Shown here in pieces: positions 17,530-25,611 of a stretch of 64,000 bases of DNA. The notes beneath the pieces were generated by a model. It was not told the DNA's origin, searched no databases, and saw nothing but the letters and a program-made list of their open reading frames with translations. The position numbers and the translations under genes are program-made. The DNA is taken from positions 1 to 64,000 of the forward strand of contig CAKUNS010000008.1 of the NCBI GenBank assembly GCA_934668515.1, written 5' to 3'. The stretch is from an uncultured Eggerthellaceae bacterium. GTDB lineage: Bacteria > Actinomycetota > Coriobacteriia > Coriobacteriales > Eggerthellaceae. Positions within the stretch are counted from its first letter, which is position 1. Each line of letters starts with the position of its first letter.

Positions 17530-18648
17530 TTGTTGAAAAAAGTTCTGAAAGCCATCGCCATCGTTTTGACGGTTCTGCTCGTTGTTCTCGCTGGCTATGT
17601 TGCTTACCTTGAGTTGACGTACAGCCGCATCGCCGACAACCAAGAGCTGAACGTTTCCCCGGTGTCCGACAACGTCGGCGCCCAGCAGGACGCCGCGCTT
17701 GTCACGGGGCGCTCGTACACGGCGCTTACGTACAACATCGGGTTCGGCGCCTATCTGCCCGAATTCTCGTTCTTCATGGACGAGGGGGTTATGAATGACG
17801 GTACCGAAACCGTTGGCGATCATGCGCGCGCCCTGAGCGCCGACGCCGTTCACTACTCCATCGACGGTGTGATCTCGTTGGTGCAGGGTTTGAATCCTGA
17901 CTTCGCGCTTTTGCAAGAGGTGGACACCGACTCCGACCGAAGCTGGCATGTGAATCAGGTTTCCGACATCACTTCGGCATTTTCGCAAATGAACAGCGTG
18001 TATGCCGTGAACCTGCACTCGTCGTATTTGGTGTATCCGCCAACCGACCCCATCGGATTCATGAACAGCGGTCTTCTTACGCTGTCGTCCCAGACCATCG
18101 ATTTCGCGGTTCGTCGCAGCTATCCCATCAGCGAGGATCCCATCCAGAAGCTGTTCGACCTTGACCGTTGCTTCCAGGTGCTGCGTTTGACCGTTGAGGG
18201 ATCCGACAAGCAGCTGGTGCTGATCAACAGCCACATGTCGGCGTATGACAAGGGTGGTGTCTCGCGTGCTAAACAGCTTGAGATGATCACGGGTCTTATG
18301 AAGAGCGAGTTTGAGGCAGGCAACTGGGTAATCGCCGGCGGCGACTGGAACCACGCGCTTTGGGGCAGCGAGACCATGTACCCCAGCGATCAGAAGATGC
18401 CCGATTGGCTTGCCGTTCTTGATCAGGGCGACCTACCTGAAGGGTTCTCGATCGTCCGCGCGGACAATATTTGGGATGTGCCGACGTGCCGCGATGCCGA
18501 CATCCCGTACGAGAAAGGTGTGTCGTTCAGCTCGACTATCGATGGATTCATCGTTTCCGATAACGTTGTCGCCACGGCTCAGAATGTCGACAGCGGTTTC
18601 GCCTACAGCGATCACAACCCGGTGTTGATGACCTTCAAGTTGAACTAG
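17530..18648 (+). CDS. Membrane-anchored endonuclease/exonuclease/phosphatase-family protein
   Basis: A 372-residue protein starting with a basic, hydrophobic segment (KKVLKAIAIVLTVLLVVLAG) that acts as signal anchor, so the catalytic domain is outside the membrane. The EEP fold is shown by LTYNIGFG, the metal ligand Glu in LLQEVDTD, INSHMSAYD, GGDWNHA with Asp/Asn of the active site, and DHNPV at the end. Family members cleave phosphodiesters in nucleic acids or phospholipids, or phosphate esters. TTG 17530 is favoured because GCAGGAGG ends 7 bases upstream; TTG 17533 is equally in frame. No operon partner; the merR gene follows after 129 bases. Confidence 0.8.
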   Translation: MLKKVLKAIAIVLTVLLVVLAGYVAYLELTYSRIADNQELNVSPVSDNVGAQQDAALVTGRSYTALTYNIGFGAYLPEFSFFMDEGVMNDGTETVGDHARALSADAVHYSIDGVISLVQGLNPDFALLQEVDTDSDRSWHVNQVSDITSAFSQMNSVYAVNLHSSYLVYPPTDPIGFMNSGLLTLSSQTIDFAVRRSYPISEDPIQKLFDLDRCFQVLRLTVEGSDKQLVLINSHMSAYDKGGVSRAKQLEMITGLMKSEFEAGNWVIAGGDWNHALWGSETMYPSDQKMPDWLAVLDQGDLPEGFSIVRADNIWDVPTCRDADIPYEKGVSFSSTIDGFIVSDNVVATAQNVDSGFAYSDHNPVLMTFKLN

Positions 18649-18707
18649 TGCTGGGCGGCCGACCTTTGCTGGTTCGATGTTTCTGCGCATTTCTTCGTGA
18701 ACTGCCA

Positions 18708-18739
18708 TTGACGACGACGTAGCGTCGTCATGTGATAAT
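18708..18739 (+). promoter_or_regulatory. merR promoter with palindromic operator in a long spacer
   Basis: TTGACG (18708-18713) and TGATAAT (18733-18739) are separated by about 19-20 bases, longer than the usual 17, and the palindrome GACGACG-TAG-CGTCGTC (18713-18729) fills the gap. This is the architecture of promoters activated by DNA-twisting MerR regulators. A close copy of the site lies at 19658. Confidence 0.75.
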
Positions 18740-18777
18740 AATCGCCGATCTTTCGGCTGGATGATGCGAGTGGGTTT

Positions 18778-19533
18778 GTGAAGGAATCGAACAACGAAAC
18801 AAGTCAGGATTTGATGACGGTCGGCGAACTGGCTGCGCGCGTTGGCGTGACGGTTCGAACTATTCAGTATTACGATCAGCGCGGTTTGCTCCATCCCACA
18901 TGCAAGGGGGAGCAGAACTTGCGTTTGTATTCGGCAGCTGATGAGGAGCGGCTGTATCGCATTGTGGCATTAAAGCAGCTGGGCCTTTCGTTGTCGGAGA
19001 TTCAAGAAAGCGAGAGTCGGGATGCCAAGGCGGAGTTAGCCGCCGCGCTTGCCAAGCGCGAGGAAGAACTCGAGCGTAAGAGCTCAGAGATTTTGCGTGA
19101 CATGAATGCGGTTCGTGGATTGTGCTCCCAGGTAAAAAGCGACGAAAGCGTTGACTGGGGTGCCATTGCAGATGCCGTTGGCGCTGCCCAAGATCGCGAG
19201 GACACCCTTTGGTTCGCTATTGCCGGGGAATCCGTCGGCGATATCGCCGTACCTGAGCTTTCCAAGGATGACGTTGCGAATTGGCATCGACTGATGGGTG
19301 ACACGATCGAGGCAATGCATGATGGGGTGTTGGTTTCCGACGAGCGGGCGCGTGACCTTGCGGTTCGTTTTTCCGAGTTGGGCGGCATGTCCTACGCCTT
19401 GGCTGGATTGAAGCGATTGGCGAATCAGCGGAAAGCGGGCCCGAGGCAGTACGGACGTGACTTTTATGCTGGCATTCAGCGACGTACGCTGAGTTTTCTC
19501 CAAGATGCTTTGAATCATTTCAAGATCGAGTAG
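18778..19533 (+). CDS. MerR-family transcriptional regulator
   Basis: A 251-residue regulator. The N-terminal winged helix-turn-helix is clear (MTVGELAARVGVTVRTIQYY, then DQRGLLHP), followed by a dimerisation helix LKQLGLSLSEIQE and a coiled coil with many Glu and Lys. The C-terminal 140 residues form an effector-binding region of no type I recognise and contain few cysteines, so metal sensing is unlikely. GTG 18778 gives the full frame; ATG 18814 at the start of the conserved HTH is a possible shorter start. Its own promoter and that of the next gene share one operator, so it probably controls both. Confidence 0.85.
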   Translation: MKESNNETSQDLMTVGELAARVGVTVRTIQYYDQRGLLHPTCKGEQNLRLYSAADEERLYRIVALKQLGLSLSEIQESESRDAKAELAAALAKREEELERKSSEILRDMNAVRGLCSQVKSDESVDWGAIADAVGAAQDREDTLWFAIAGESVGDIAVPELSKDDVANWHRLMGDTIEAMHDGVLVSDERARDLAVRFSELGGMSYALAGLKRLANQRKAGPRQYGRDFYAGIQRRTLSFLQDALNHFKIE

Positions 19534-19657
19534 CTTTTTTCTTCGACTGTGTTAGAAGTGCAGGGCCTTTTCGTTGTGGCCGGACGATTGTTTGCCGTTA
19601 TTTGTCTTTTGCTTTGAAAAGATGATCCGCCTCTGGCGTTTTTCTGCGTGGATCCCG

Positions 19658-19686
19658 TTGACGATGACGCAGCGTCGTTCGATATC
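19658..19686 (+). promoter_or_regulatory. Second MerR-type operator, ahead of the DUF454 gene
   Basis: TTGACGATGACGCAGCGTCG begins at 19658 and matches the merR promoter site at 19 of the first 22 bases. The core GACG-CAG-CGTC is kept. A -10 element is less clear: GATATC at 19681 gives a 17-base spacer and TATCGT at 19683 gives 19. Confidence 0.65.
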
Positions 19687-19732
19687 GTTTCTTGCGCGAT
19701 AGAAAACTTGCAAGGAAGGCTAAGGGTTGTTC

Positions 19733-20119
19733 ATGAATCCCTTGAAGAAAGCGATTTTTGTTTCCGTGGGCTGTTTATGCGTCGTTCTGGGCGTTTGCGG
19801 TGCATTTTTGCCGGTTCTTCCCACAACGCCGTTGTTGCTTGCCGCTGCGTTCCTGTTCTCGCGCAGCTCGCAGCGTTTGAGCGACTGGCTGGCTCGAACC
19901 AAGGTCTACAAGGCGTACGTCGAGCCGATCAATGCCGGCGATGGAATTCCGCTGCGTAAGAAAGCATCCATCTTGAGTTTGTCGTATGCGGTGATGGCGG
20001 TAAGCGCTGTTGTGGTGGCTCGCCCTTTGGTGTGGGCGATTCTCGGGTGCGTCGCGGTGTTCTTGTTCTGGCTGATTGGCTTCCGCGTGCCGACGGCTCC
20101 TGTAATCGAGACGGAGTAG
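19733..20119 (+). CDS. DUF454 (YbaN-like) small inner-membrane protein
   Basis: A 128-residue membrane protein with three hydrophobic segments. The motif GAFLPVLPTTPLLLAAAFLFSRSS, split here as GAFLPVLPTTP and LLLAAAFLF, is the DUF454/YbaN signature. The family has no established biochemical role. ATG 19733 has AAGGG six bases upstream; TTG 19727 is an alternative. The gene is the only one directly downstream of the second MerR-type operator, so a link to whatever the MerR protein senses is likely. Confidence 0.85.
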   Translation: MNPLKKAIFVSVGCLCVVLGVCGAFLPVLPTTPLLLAAAFLFSRSSQRLSDWLARTKVYKAYVEPINAGDGIPLRKKASILSLSYAVMAVSAVVVARPLVWAILGCVAVFLFWLIGFRVPTAPVIETE

Positions 20120-20152
20120 GCGGAGCGAACGGTTTGCTTATGGTTGCATGAA

Positions 20153-20188
20153 GAAGGGGCGTTCCCAATTCGTTGGGGACGCCCCTTC
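20153..20188. terminator. Bidirectional terminator hairpin after DUF454 gene
   Basis: A 14-base stem GAAGGGGCGTTCCC (20153-20166) pairs with GGGGACGCCCCTTC (20175-20188) with one mismatch at the loop end. It serves the DUF454 gene and, from the other side, the small membrane ORF and pckA. Confidence 0.7.
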
Positions 20189-20238
20189 GCGTTGTGCGAA
20201 AACCAGGTGCGCGAACCTTTCGTTGCGCGCTGATCCGC

Positions 20239-20388
20239 TTAGCGTGGGTTGCGCTTCGCTTGCTTTAACAGCTTGCCGCCGATGACGCAGCAGCCAATGC
20301 CAACGGACAACCCCACAGTGGTGGTGATGATACCCAAGGTGATGGACCAAGCACCCGTGCTGCGCATGGTGCGGGTTGACCTATCCAT
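20239..20388 (-). CDS. 49-residue single-span membrane peptide, unknown function
   Basis: The frame starts at ATG 20388 (MDRSTRTMRSTGAWS), with GAAAGGAAC at the proper distance upstream, and ends at 20239. It has an N-terminal basic stretch, one hydrophobic segment of about 22 residues (SITLGIITTTVGLSVGIG) with a GxxxxxxGxxxGxG pattern, a CC pair inside the membrane end and a basic tail KLLKQAKRNPR. It is too short for default gene callers. It lies 45 bases downstream of pckA on the same strand and ahead of the terminator, so it could share the pckA transcript. I do not recognise a family. Codon pattern and a good ribosome site support a real gene. Confidence 0.6.
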   Translation of the reverse strand: MDRSTRTMRSTGAWSITLGIITTTVGLSVGIGCCVIGGKLLKQAKRNPR

Positions 20389-20433
20389 AAGGTGTTCCTT
20401 TCGCATTTCGCGCTCCTTTCGCGTGTTGCGGCT

Positions 20434-21993
20434 CTACGCCGTGGGCCCGGCAGCGACGATTTCCTCGGGCATGTGGGCGTACTTCTCGGAGAAGTTGTGC
20501 TGGAACATCTCGACCAGCTTGCGCGCCGATTCTTCGTAAGCGGCTTTATCTTCCCATGTGTTCACGGGGATAAGGATATCACTGGGCACGTTGGGGCAGG
20601 AAGTGGGAACCTGAACGCCGAAGTGCGGATCGGTAACGAATTCGGCCTCCTCAAGCTCGCCTGAAAGCGCTGCGGTGACCATCGCGCGGGTGTACTTCAG
20701 CTTGGTGCGCTCGCCCGTGCCGTTCCAGCCGGTGTTCACCAGATAAACGTTGGCGCCGGCGGCAAGGGCCTTCTCCTTCAGCATGTGGGCGTAAACACTG
20801 GGCTCCATGGGCATGAACGGCTCGCCGAAGCAGGTGCTGAACGTGGGGACGGGCTCGGTGATGCCAAGCTCGGTGCCTGCAACCTTGCTGGTGAAGCCCG
20901 AGATGAAGTAGTACATGGCCTGATCCATGCTGAGCTTCGAGATAGGCGGGATAACGCCGAACGCGTCGGCGGTCAGGAAGATGACCGTTTTGGGAACGGG
21001 TGCCACGCCCTCGATCAGCGCGTTGGGGATGTAGTCGATGGGGTAGCCCACGCGCGTGTTCACGGCAAGGGTATCGTCGTCGAAGTCGAGCTCGCGGGTT
21101 TCGGGGTCGATGACCACGTTCTCGACCATGGCGCCGAACTTGATGGCGTTGTAGATCTCGGGCTCGCCTTCGGCGGAAAGGTTGATGCACTTGGCGTAGC
21201 AGCCGCCCTCGAAATTGAAGACGGCGTCGTCGGCCCAGCCGTGCTCGTCGTCGCCGATAAGCTGGCGGTTGGGGTCGGCGGACAGGGTGGTCTTTCCCGT
21301 GCCGGACAGGCCGAAGAAGATGGCCGCGTCGCCGTTGTCGCCGACGTTGGCGCTGCAGTGCATGGGCAGGATGCCCTGCTTGGGCAGCTCGAAGTTCATG
21401 ATGGTGAACACCGATTTCTTGATCTCGCCGGAATAGCCGCTGCCGGCGATGAGCACCTTGTGCTGCTCGAAATCGATGAGGATGGCGGCTTCGCTGTTAA
21501 CGCCATCGGCAGCTCCGTTCACCTTCATGTGCGGAACGGCGACGATGGTGTAGTCGGGTGCGAAGCCTTGGAGCTGGTCGTCCGTGGGACGGCGCAGGAG
21601 CTGGTGAATGAACAGATTCTGCGAGGCAAGCTCGTTGATGACGCGGAAACCGCGGGCGTAATCGGCATCGGCGCCGGCGAATCCGTCGAAGACGAAGACG
21701 TCTTTGTCTTCAAGGTAGTGAAGGGCGCGTTCGAAAAGCTCGTTGAACTTATCCTGCGAAATGGGTTTGTTGACGCTGCCCCAGTTTACGTCGGAGTGAA
21801 TGCTGGGAACGTCAACGATGAATTTGTCGTTGGCGGCGCGGCCCGTGTACTTGCCGGTTTTCACGACAAGGGCACCGCGGTCGGAAAGGACGCCTTCCTG
21901 GCGCTGGAGCGCGCTTTCAACCAGTTCGGAAGGGGTAAGGTTGCGGTAAACGCGTGCGGCGTTCTGGGTAAGCAGGTCGTCTGCGGTGAACAT
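20434..21993 (-). CDS. pckA: Phosphoenolpyruvate carboxykinase (ATP)
   Basis: A 519-residue cytoplasmic enzyme interconverting oxaloacetate plus ATP with phosphoenolpyruvate, CO2 and ADP. The kinase P-loop GLSGTGKTTLSAD and the metal and oxaloacetate site DDEHGWAD are visible, as are the lid region and the ATP-type C-terminus (NTGWNGTGERTKLKYTRAM). Length fits the ATP class. ATG 21993 is used because AAGGAATCGAG precedes it; an upstream extension of 14 codons has no ribosome site. In anaerobes it often works in the carboxylating direction to fix CO2 and make ATP during fermentation. No operon partner apart from the small downstream ORF. Confidence 0.95.
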   Translation of the reverse strand: MFTADDLLTQNAARVYRNLTPSELVESALQRQEGVLSDRGALVVKTGKYTGRAANDKFIVDVPSIHSDVNWGSVNKPISQDKFNELFERALHYLEDKDVFVFDGFAGADADYARGFRVINELASQNLFIHQLLRRPTDDQLQGFAPDYTIVAVPHMKVNGAADGVNSEAAILIDFEQHKVLIAGSGYSGEIKKSVFTIMNFELPKQGILPMHCSANVGDNGDAAIFFGLSGTGKTTLSADPNRQLIGDDEHGWADDAVFNFEGGCYAKCINLSAEGEPEIYNAIKFGAMVENVVIDPETRELDFDDDTLAVNTRVGYPIDYIPNALIEGVAPVPKTVIFLTADAFGVIPPISKLSMDQAMYYFISGFTSKVAGTELGITEPVPTFSTCFGEPFMPMEPSVYAHMLKEKALAAGANVYLVNTGWNGTGERTKLKYTRAMVTAALSGELEEAEFVTDPHFGVQVPTSCPNVPSDILIPVNTWEDKAAYEESARKLVEMFQHNFSEKYAHMPEEIVAAGPTA

Positions 21994-22317
21994 AGTCTCG
22001 ATTCCTTGATGACCGTTATGTATGCGGATGCACAAGCATCCAGCTGCCTGAATTTTTGCAGTGCTTATGGTACACGCATTGTTGATGGTTTGTCGCAGGT
22101 CGCGGGTTTTGCCGACGATAAGACCGTAAGCGGTGGGCGATACCAGCGTTTGGCATGCTTTGCGTGCGGGAATCCACTTAGGGATAGATGGAAGTTATGA
22201 CGGGCGTGCGAAACTAAGTATTTTGAAATAACCGAACACCCCTCCATACTGGTTTCAGCGAAAATCACGGCGAAAAGCCGCCGGATGCGGTGGGCGCCGA
22301 CGTTAGAAAGGACCGAT
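21994..22317. other. Intergenic region between divergent pckA and MetE-like gene
   Basis: A 324-base divergent promoter region. The half near the MetE-like gene is AT-richer (around 22215-22250). I see no riboswitch consensus, strong palindrome or ORF with a ribosome site. The ribosome site AGAAAGGACC (22304-22313) belongs to the following gene. Confidence 0.5.
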
Positions 22318-23439
22318 ATGGACAAGCTGAATGCTCCGTTCCGCTACGACATCGTGGGTAGTTTCCTTCGCCCCGAAGCCATCAAAACCGCTCGTGCGCA
22401 GTATGCGCAGGGTCAGATCACCCTTGACCAGCTGCGCGACATCGAGGATGTTGAGGTTGCGAAGCTCATCGAAAGTCAGAAGGCCGCGGGCTTGCATGCC
22501 GTAACCGATGGCGAGTTCCGTCGTCGTTGGTGGCACTTGGACTTCCTGGCCGGCTTCAACGGCATCGAGGTGTACGACTTCGAGACCGACGGTTTCGGCG
22601 TTAAGAAGACGATGCAGAGCACGTACGTTAGCGAACCGCTTTCGTTCAACCCGGCGCACCCGTTCCTTGAGGGCTTTAAGCGCACGCAAGAAATCGCGGG
22701 CGATGTTCCGGTGAAGCAGACCATCGCCGGTCCGAACATGGTCACGCTTGACTCCGTCGTTCTGTCGGCCCAGTACGCCGCGAGCCCTGTTTACCGCGAC
22801 TTAGACGAGCTTCGCGAAGCGCTTGCCAAGGTTTATCAGGATGCCATCAAGGCGTTCTACGATGCCGGTTGCCGCTATCTGCAGCTTGACGACACCAGCT
22901 GGGGCGCCTTGTTCTCAAAGCGCTTCCGCGACAGGATCACCGCATGCGGTTACGACCCTGATCGGCTTATCGACGTATTTGGTGACATCACTGAGGCCGC
23001 GCTTGAGGGCCGTCCTTCCGACATGGTCATCACCACGCATATGTGCAAGGGCAATTTCATGAGCCATTGGCTTTACGAGGGCACCTACGAAACGGTTGCT
23101 CGCCGCTTGCTGGGTATTCGTGGCTTCGACGGCTTCTTCTTGGAGTACGACGACGAGCGTTCGGGCGACTTCACCCCCTTGCGTTTCCTGCCCAAGGACA
23201 CCGATCAGCGCGTGGTTCTGGGTCTAGTCACCACCAAAGATCCGAGGCTCGAGGATGCAGCGCCTATTCGCGATCGTATTTACGAGGCCGCGAAGGTTGT
23301 CGATCTCGACCGTTTGTGCCTGTCGCCGCAGTGCGGCTTCTCGTCCACAGAGGAGGGCAACGTCCTTTCAGAAGAGGATCAGTGGAAGAAACTGAAACTG
23401 GTGCGCGAGGTTGCCGAGTCTGTTTGGGCCGACGCTTAA
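22318..23439 (+). CDS. MetE C-terminal-domain-like methyltransferase (paralogue 1)
   Basis: A 373-residue protein matching only the C-terminal catalytic barrel of cobalamin-independent methionine synthase (MetE, about 750 residues). Zinc-ligand motifs are partly visible: His and Cys in TTHMCKGN and the late Cys in LSPQCGFSS; the sequence VTDGEFRRRWWHLDF is the typical early motif of this subfamily. Standalone proteins of this type are annotated as 5-methyltetrahydropteroyltriglutamate-homocysteine methyltransferase, but many probably use other methyl or thiol substrates. ATG 22318 has AGAAAGG upstream. It is monocistronic; a closely similar copy is at 46935-48065. Confidence 0.82.
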   Translation: MDKLNAPFRYDIVGSFLRPEAIKTARAQYAQGQITLDQLRDIEDVEVAKLIESQKAAGLHAVTDGEFRRRWWHLDFLAGFNGIEVYDFETDGFGVKKTMQSTYVSEPLSFNPAHPFLEGFKRTQEIAGDVPVKQTIAGPNMVTLDSVVLSAQYAASPVYRDLDELREALAKVYQDAIKAFYDAGCRYLQLDDTSWGALFSKRFRDRITACGYDPDRLIDVFGDITEAALEGRPSDMVITTHMCKGNFMSHWLYEGTYETVARRLLGIRGFDGFFLEYDDERSGDFTPLRFLPKDTDQRVVLGLVTTKDPRLEDAAPIRDRIYEAAKVVDLDRLCLSPQCGFSSTEEGNVLSEEDQWKKLKLVREVAESVWADA

Positions 23440-23527
23440 GAACCGGCTTGCGGCTGGGTGTGCGACGATCGGGCGCAGCGCCTGAAGCGCAGTCGATCGA
23501 TCCGCCGCGCAAGTCATAGGCATGAAA

Positions 23528-23557
23528 AAGCGGGATGAGCGTTCGCTCATCCCGCTT
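23528..23557. terminator. Terminator between convergent MetE-like and permease genes
   Basis: A perfect 13-bp stem AAGCGGGATGAGC (23528-23540) with complement 23545-23557 and a GTTC loop, A-rich on the left and T-rich on the right, can work in both directions. Confidence 0.82.
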
Positions 23558-23604
23558 CGTTTGCATGGGGTTTTGGCAGTCGCGCCGAAAGCGCCTGCTG
23601 ATTA

Positions 23605-24960
23605 CTACCGATCAGCTTCGCCTTCGGGCGTGCCGTCGGCCACTACGGAAGGCGTGGCTTCCTTAGGCATAAGCAGGTTCATGACCAGGGCAACCAAGAA
23701 CGTAAGAGCGATGCTGTTGCCCACGAAGATGTTCTGCACGATTTCAGGGAAGGCCGAGAAGATCACGCTGATCTGCGAAAAGCCGATGCCGATAGCCAGC
23801 GAGGTCGCCGCGATGGTGATGTTGCGCTGCGAGAAGCCGGCGGCGGCAACCATTTGGAAACCGCTGGTGACGATGGTGCCGAACATCATGATGGTGCAGC
23901 CGCCAAGAACGGCGCTGGGCACCGAGCTGAACACGGCGCTGATAGCAGGGACGAAGCCGGCCGCGATCAGCACGGCTGCGCCGCAAGCGATGGCGCGGCG
24001 ATTGACGACGCCCGTCATGCCGATAAGGCCGATGTTCTGTGCGAACGAAGTAAGCGGCGAGCAACCGAAGACGCCTGCAAGCGCGCTGGTGAAGCCGTCG
24101 GCTGCAACGGCGCCCGAAATCTCGCGCTCGGACGGGTTGCGCGCGAAGCCGATGCGCGCGATGGCGCCGGTGTCGCCGATGGTCTCGGCGGCGCTAACCA
24201 GGAACAGCAGCGTCATGCTGATGATGGCGCCCGCATGGAACTCGGGCACGAAGGGCATGAGATGAGGCAGCGACACAACTTGCAGGTTCTGGAAGCTGCT
24301 GAAATCCACACGGCCCATGAACAGCGCCACGATATAGCCGAACACCAGGCCGAACAGAATGGAGAGCTGCTTCAAGCTGCCCTTAGCGAAGCGCTGGAAC
24401 AGAAGGCACGCAAGAAGAGAAACGGTGCCCAGAAACAGGTTCTGCCAGGAACCGAAGTCGGCTGCGCTGGAGCCGCCGGCGAACGTCTCGGCGCCGGTGG
24501 AAAGCAGCGAGAAGCCAATGGAGACAACCACGACGGCCGACACGATGCTGCCGATGTAGCGGTACCAGTACTTGGCGAACAAACCCAGCACGCCCTCGAT
24601 GCACCCGCCGACGATGACGGCGCCGACAACCGCGCCCATGCCGTAGGTGGCGGCAACGCCACATAGCACGGTGACGAACGTGAAGCTTAGGCCCATGACA
24701 ATGGGTAGTTTGGCGCCGATGCGCCAAACGCTGAATAGCTGGATGAGCGTGCCGATGCCGGCGGCGATCATGGCGTTTTGGATAAGCATCGCGGAGTCTT
24801 CAGTGCCAAGGCCGGCTGCTCCGCAAATGATGACGATGGGAGCCAGGTTCGATACGAACATGGCCAGAACGTGCTGGATGCCATAGGGAAGCGCCTGCGC
24901 GACAGGGACGTTTCCGTAATAGTCTCCCAGCTGCTTCCTTAGATTGGTTTTGTTGCTCAT
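23605..24960 (-). CDS. NCS2-family purine (xanthine/uracil) permease
   Basis: A 451-residue membrane transporter with about 14 helices. The NCS2 signatures are visible: QHVLAMFVSNLAPIVI at the first helices, the TM8 acidic residue in SAAETIGDTGAIAR, TM9-10 region and GCSPLTSFAQNIGLIGMT near the substrate site. Genes of this family move xanthine, uric acid or uracil by proton symport. Its start codon overlaps the stop of xpt (ATGA), so xanthine or guanine is the likely cargo, with Xpt trapping it as nucleotide. It ends near a shared terminator. Confidence 0.9.
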   Translation of the reverse strand: MSNKTNLRKQLGDYYGNVPVAQALPYGIQHVLAMFVSNLAPIVIICGAAGLGTEDSAMLIQNAMIAAGIGTLIQLFSVWRIGAKLPIVMGLSFTFVTVLCGVAATYGMGAVVGAVIVGGCIEGVLGLFAKYWYRYIGSIVSAVVVVSIGFSLLSTGAETFAGGSSAADFGSWQNLFLGTVSLLACLLFQRFAKGSLKQLSILFGLVFGYIVALFMGRVDFSSFQNLQVVSLPHLMPFVPEFHAGAIISMTLLFLVSAAETIGDTGAIARIGFARNPSEREISGAVAADGFTSALAGVFGCSPLTSFAQNIGLIGMTGVVNRRAIACGAAVLIAAGFVPAISAVFSSVPSAVLGGCTIMMFGTIVTSGFQMVAAAGFSQRNITIAATSLAIGIGFSQISVIFSAFPEIVQNIFVGNSIALTFLVALVMNLLMPKEATPSVVADGTPEGEADR

Positions 24961-25535
24961 GCGCGGAACTCGATCTTGCCTGTGGCAGGGTCCATGGATT
25001 CGACGATAGCAAGCGAGTCAACCTTGTAGCCGCGCTGGCGCAGGTTGTCGCCGCCGCCCTGGAAGCCCTTCTCGATGGCGATGCCGATTCCCTCGACGGT
25101 GGCACCTGCCATGTTGCAGATCTCGATCAGGCCGCCCATGGCGCAGCCGTTGGCCATGAAGTCGTCGATGATGAAGACGTGGTCGTCGGGGCCCAGGTAC
25201 TTCTTGGAGACGATGACCTGCGAGATGTTCTTATGGGTGAACGATTCGACGTCGACGCAGTACACCGAGCCGTCGATGTTGATGCTCTTGGCCTTCTTGG
25301 CGAAGACGGCGGGCACCTCGAAAACGCTTGCCGCAACGGCGGCGATGCCGATGCCGCTGGCCTCGATGGTCAGGATCTTGTTGATGGGAGCGCCGGCAAA
25401 ATCGGCCTTCCATTGCTCGGCCATTTCCTTGAACAGTTTTGCGTCCATCTGGTGGTTCAGGAAGTTGTCGACCTTCAGGACGTTTCCTTCTTTAACCACG
25501 CCGTCCGCTTGAATGCGCTCCTCGAGTAGTTTCAT
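24957..25535 (-). CDS. xpt: Xanthine phosphoribosyltransferase
   Basis: A 192-residue enzyme that makes XMP from xanthine and PRPP for purine salvage. It begins with the family sequence MKLLEERIQADG and has the PRPP-binding loop VFIIDDFMANGCAMGG. Length agrees with B. subtilis Xpt (194 residues). ATG 25535 is chosen because GGGGAGC precedes it; an earlier ATG at 25547 would place that ribosome site inside the gene. It is translationally coupled to the permease. The short upstream gap (25536-25611) holds a hairpin but no purine-riboswitch consensus. Confidence 0.93.
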   Translation of the reverse strand: MKLLEERIQADGVVKEGNVLKVDNFLNHQMDAKLFKEMAEQWKADFAGAPINKILTIEASGIGIAAVAASVFEVPAVFAKKAKSINIDGSVYCVDVESFTHKNISQVIVSKKYLGPDDHVFIIDDFMANGCAMGGLIEICNMAGATVEGIGIAIEKGFQGGGDNLRQRGYKVDSLAIVESMDPATGKIEFRA

Positions 25536-25557
25536 GTTGCTCCCCATAAACTAGTGC

Positions 25558-25588
25558 GGCGGACGTGCTTTCAAAAAGCGCGCCCGCC
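25558..25588 (-). terminator. Hairpin between SNF symporter gene and xpt
   Basis: GGCGGACG-T-GCTTT pairs with AAAGC-G-CGCCCGCC around a three-base loop (25558-25588) with two mismatches. It follows the upstream symporter gene on the same strand and may end its transcript or protect the xpt message; there is no T-run. Confidence 0.45.
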
Positions 25589-25611
25589 GACGTGAAAACA
25601 GTGGATTGATT

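Noticed and set aside
25536..25611. Purine riboswitch ahead of xpt
   Set aside because: The gap is only 76 bases and lacks the conserved TATA/TCTACC-type loops and junction of purine aptamers; only one imperfect GC-rich hairpin is there.
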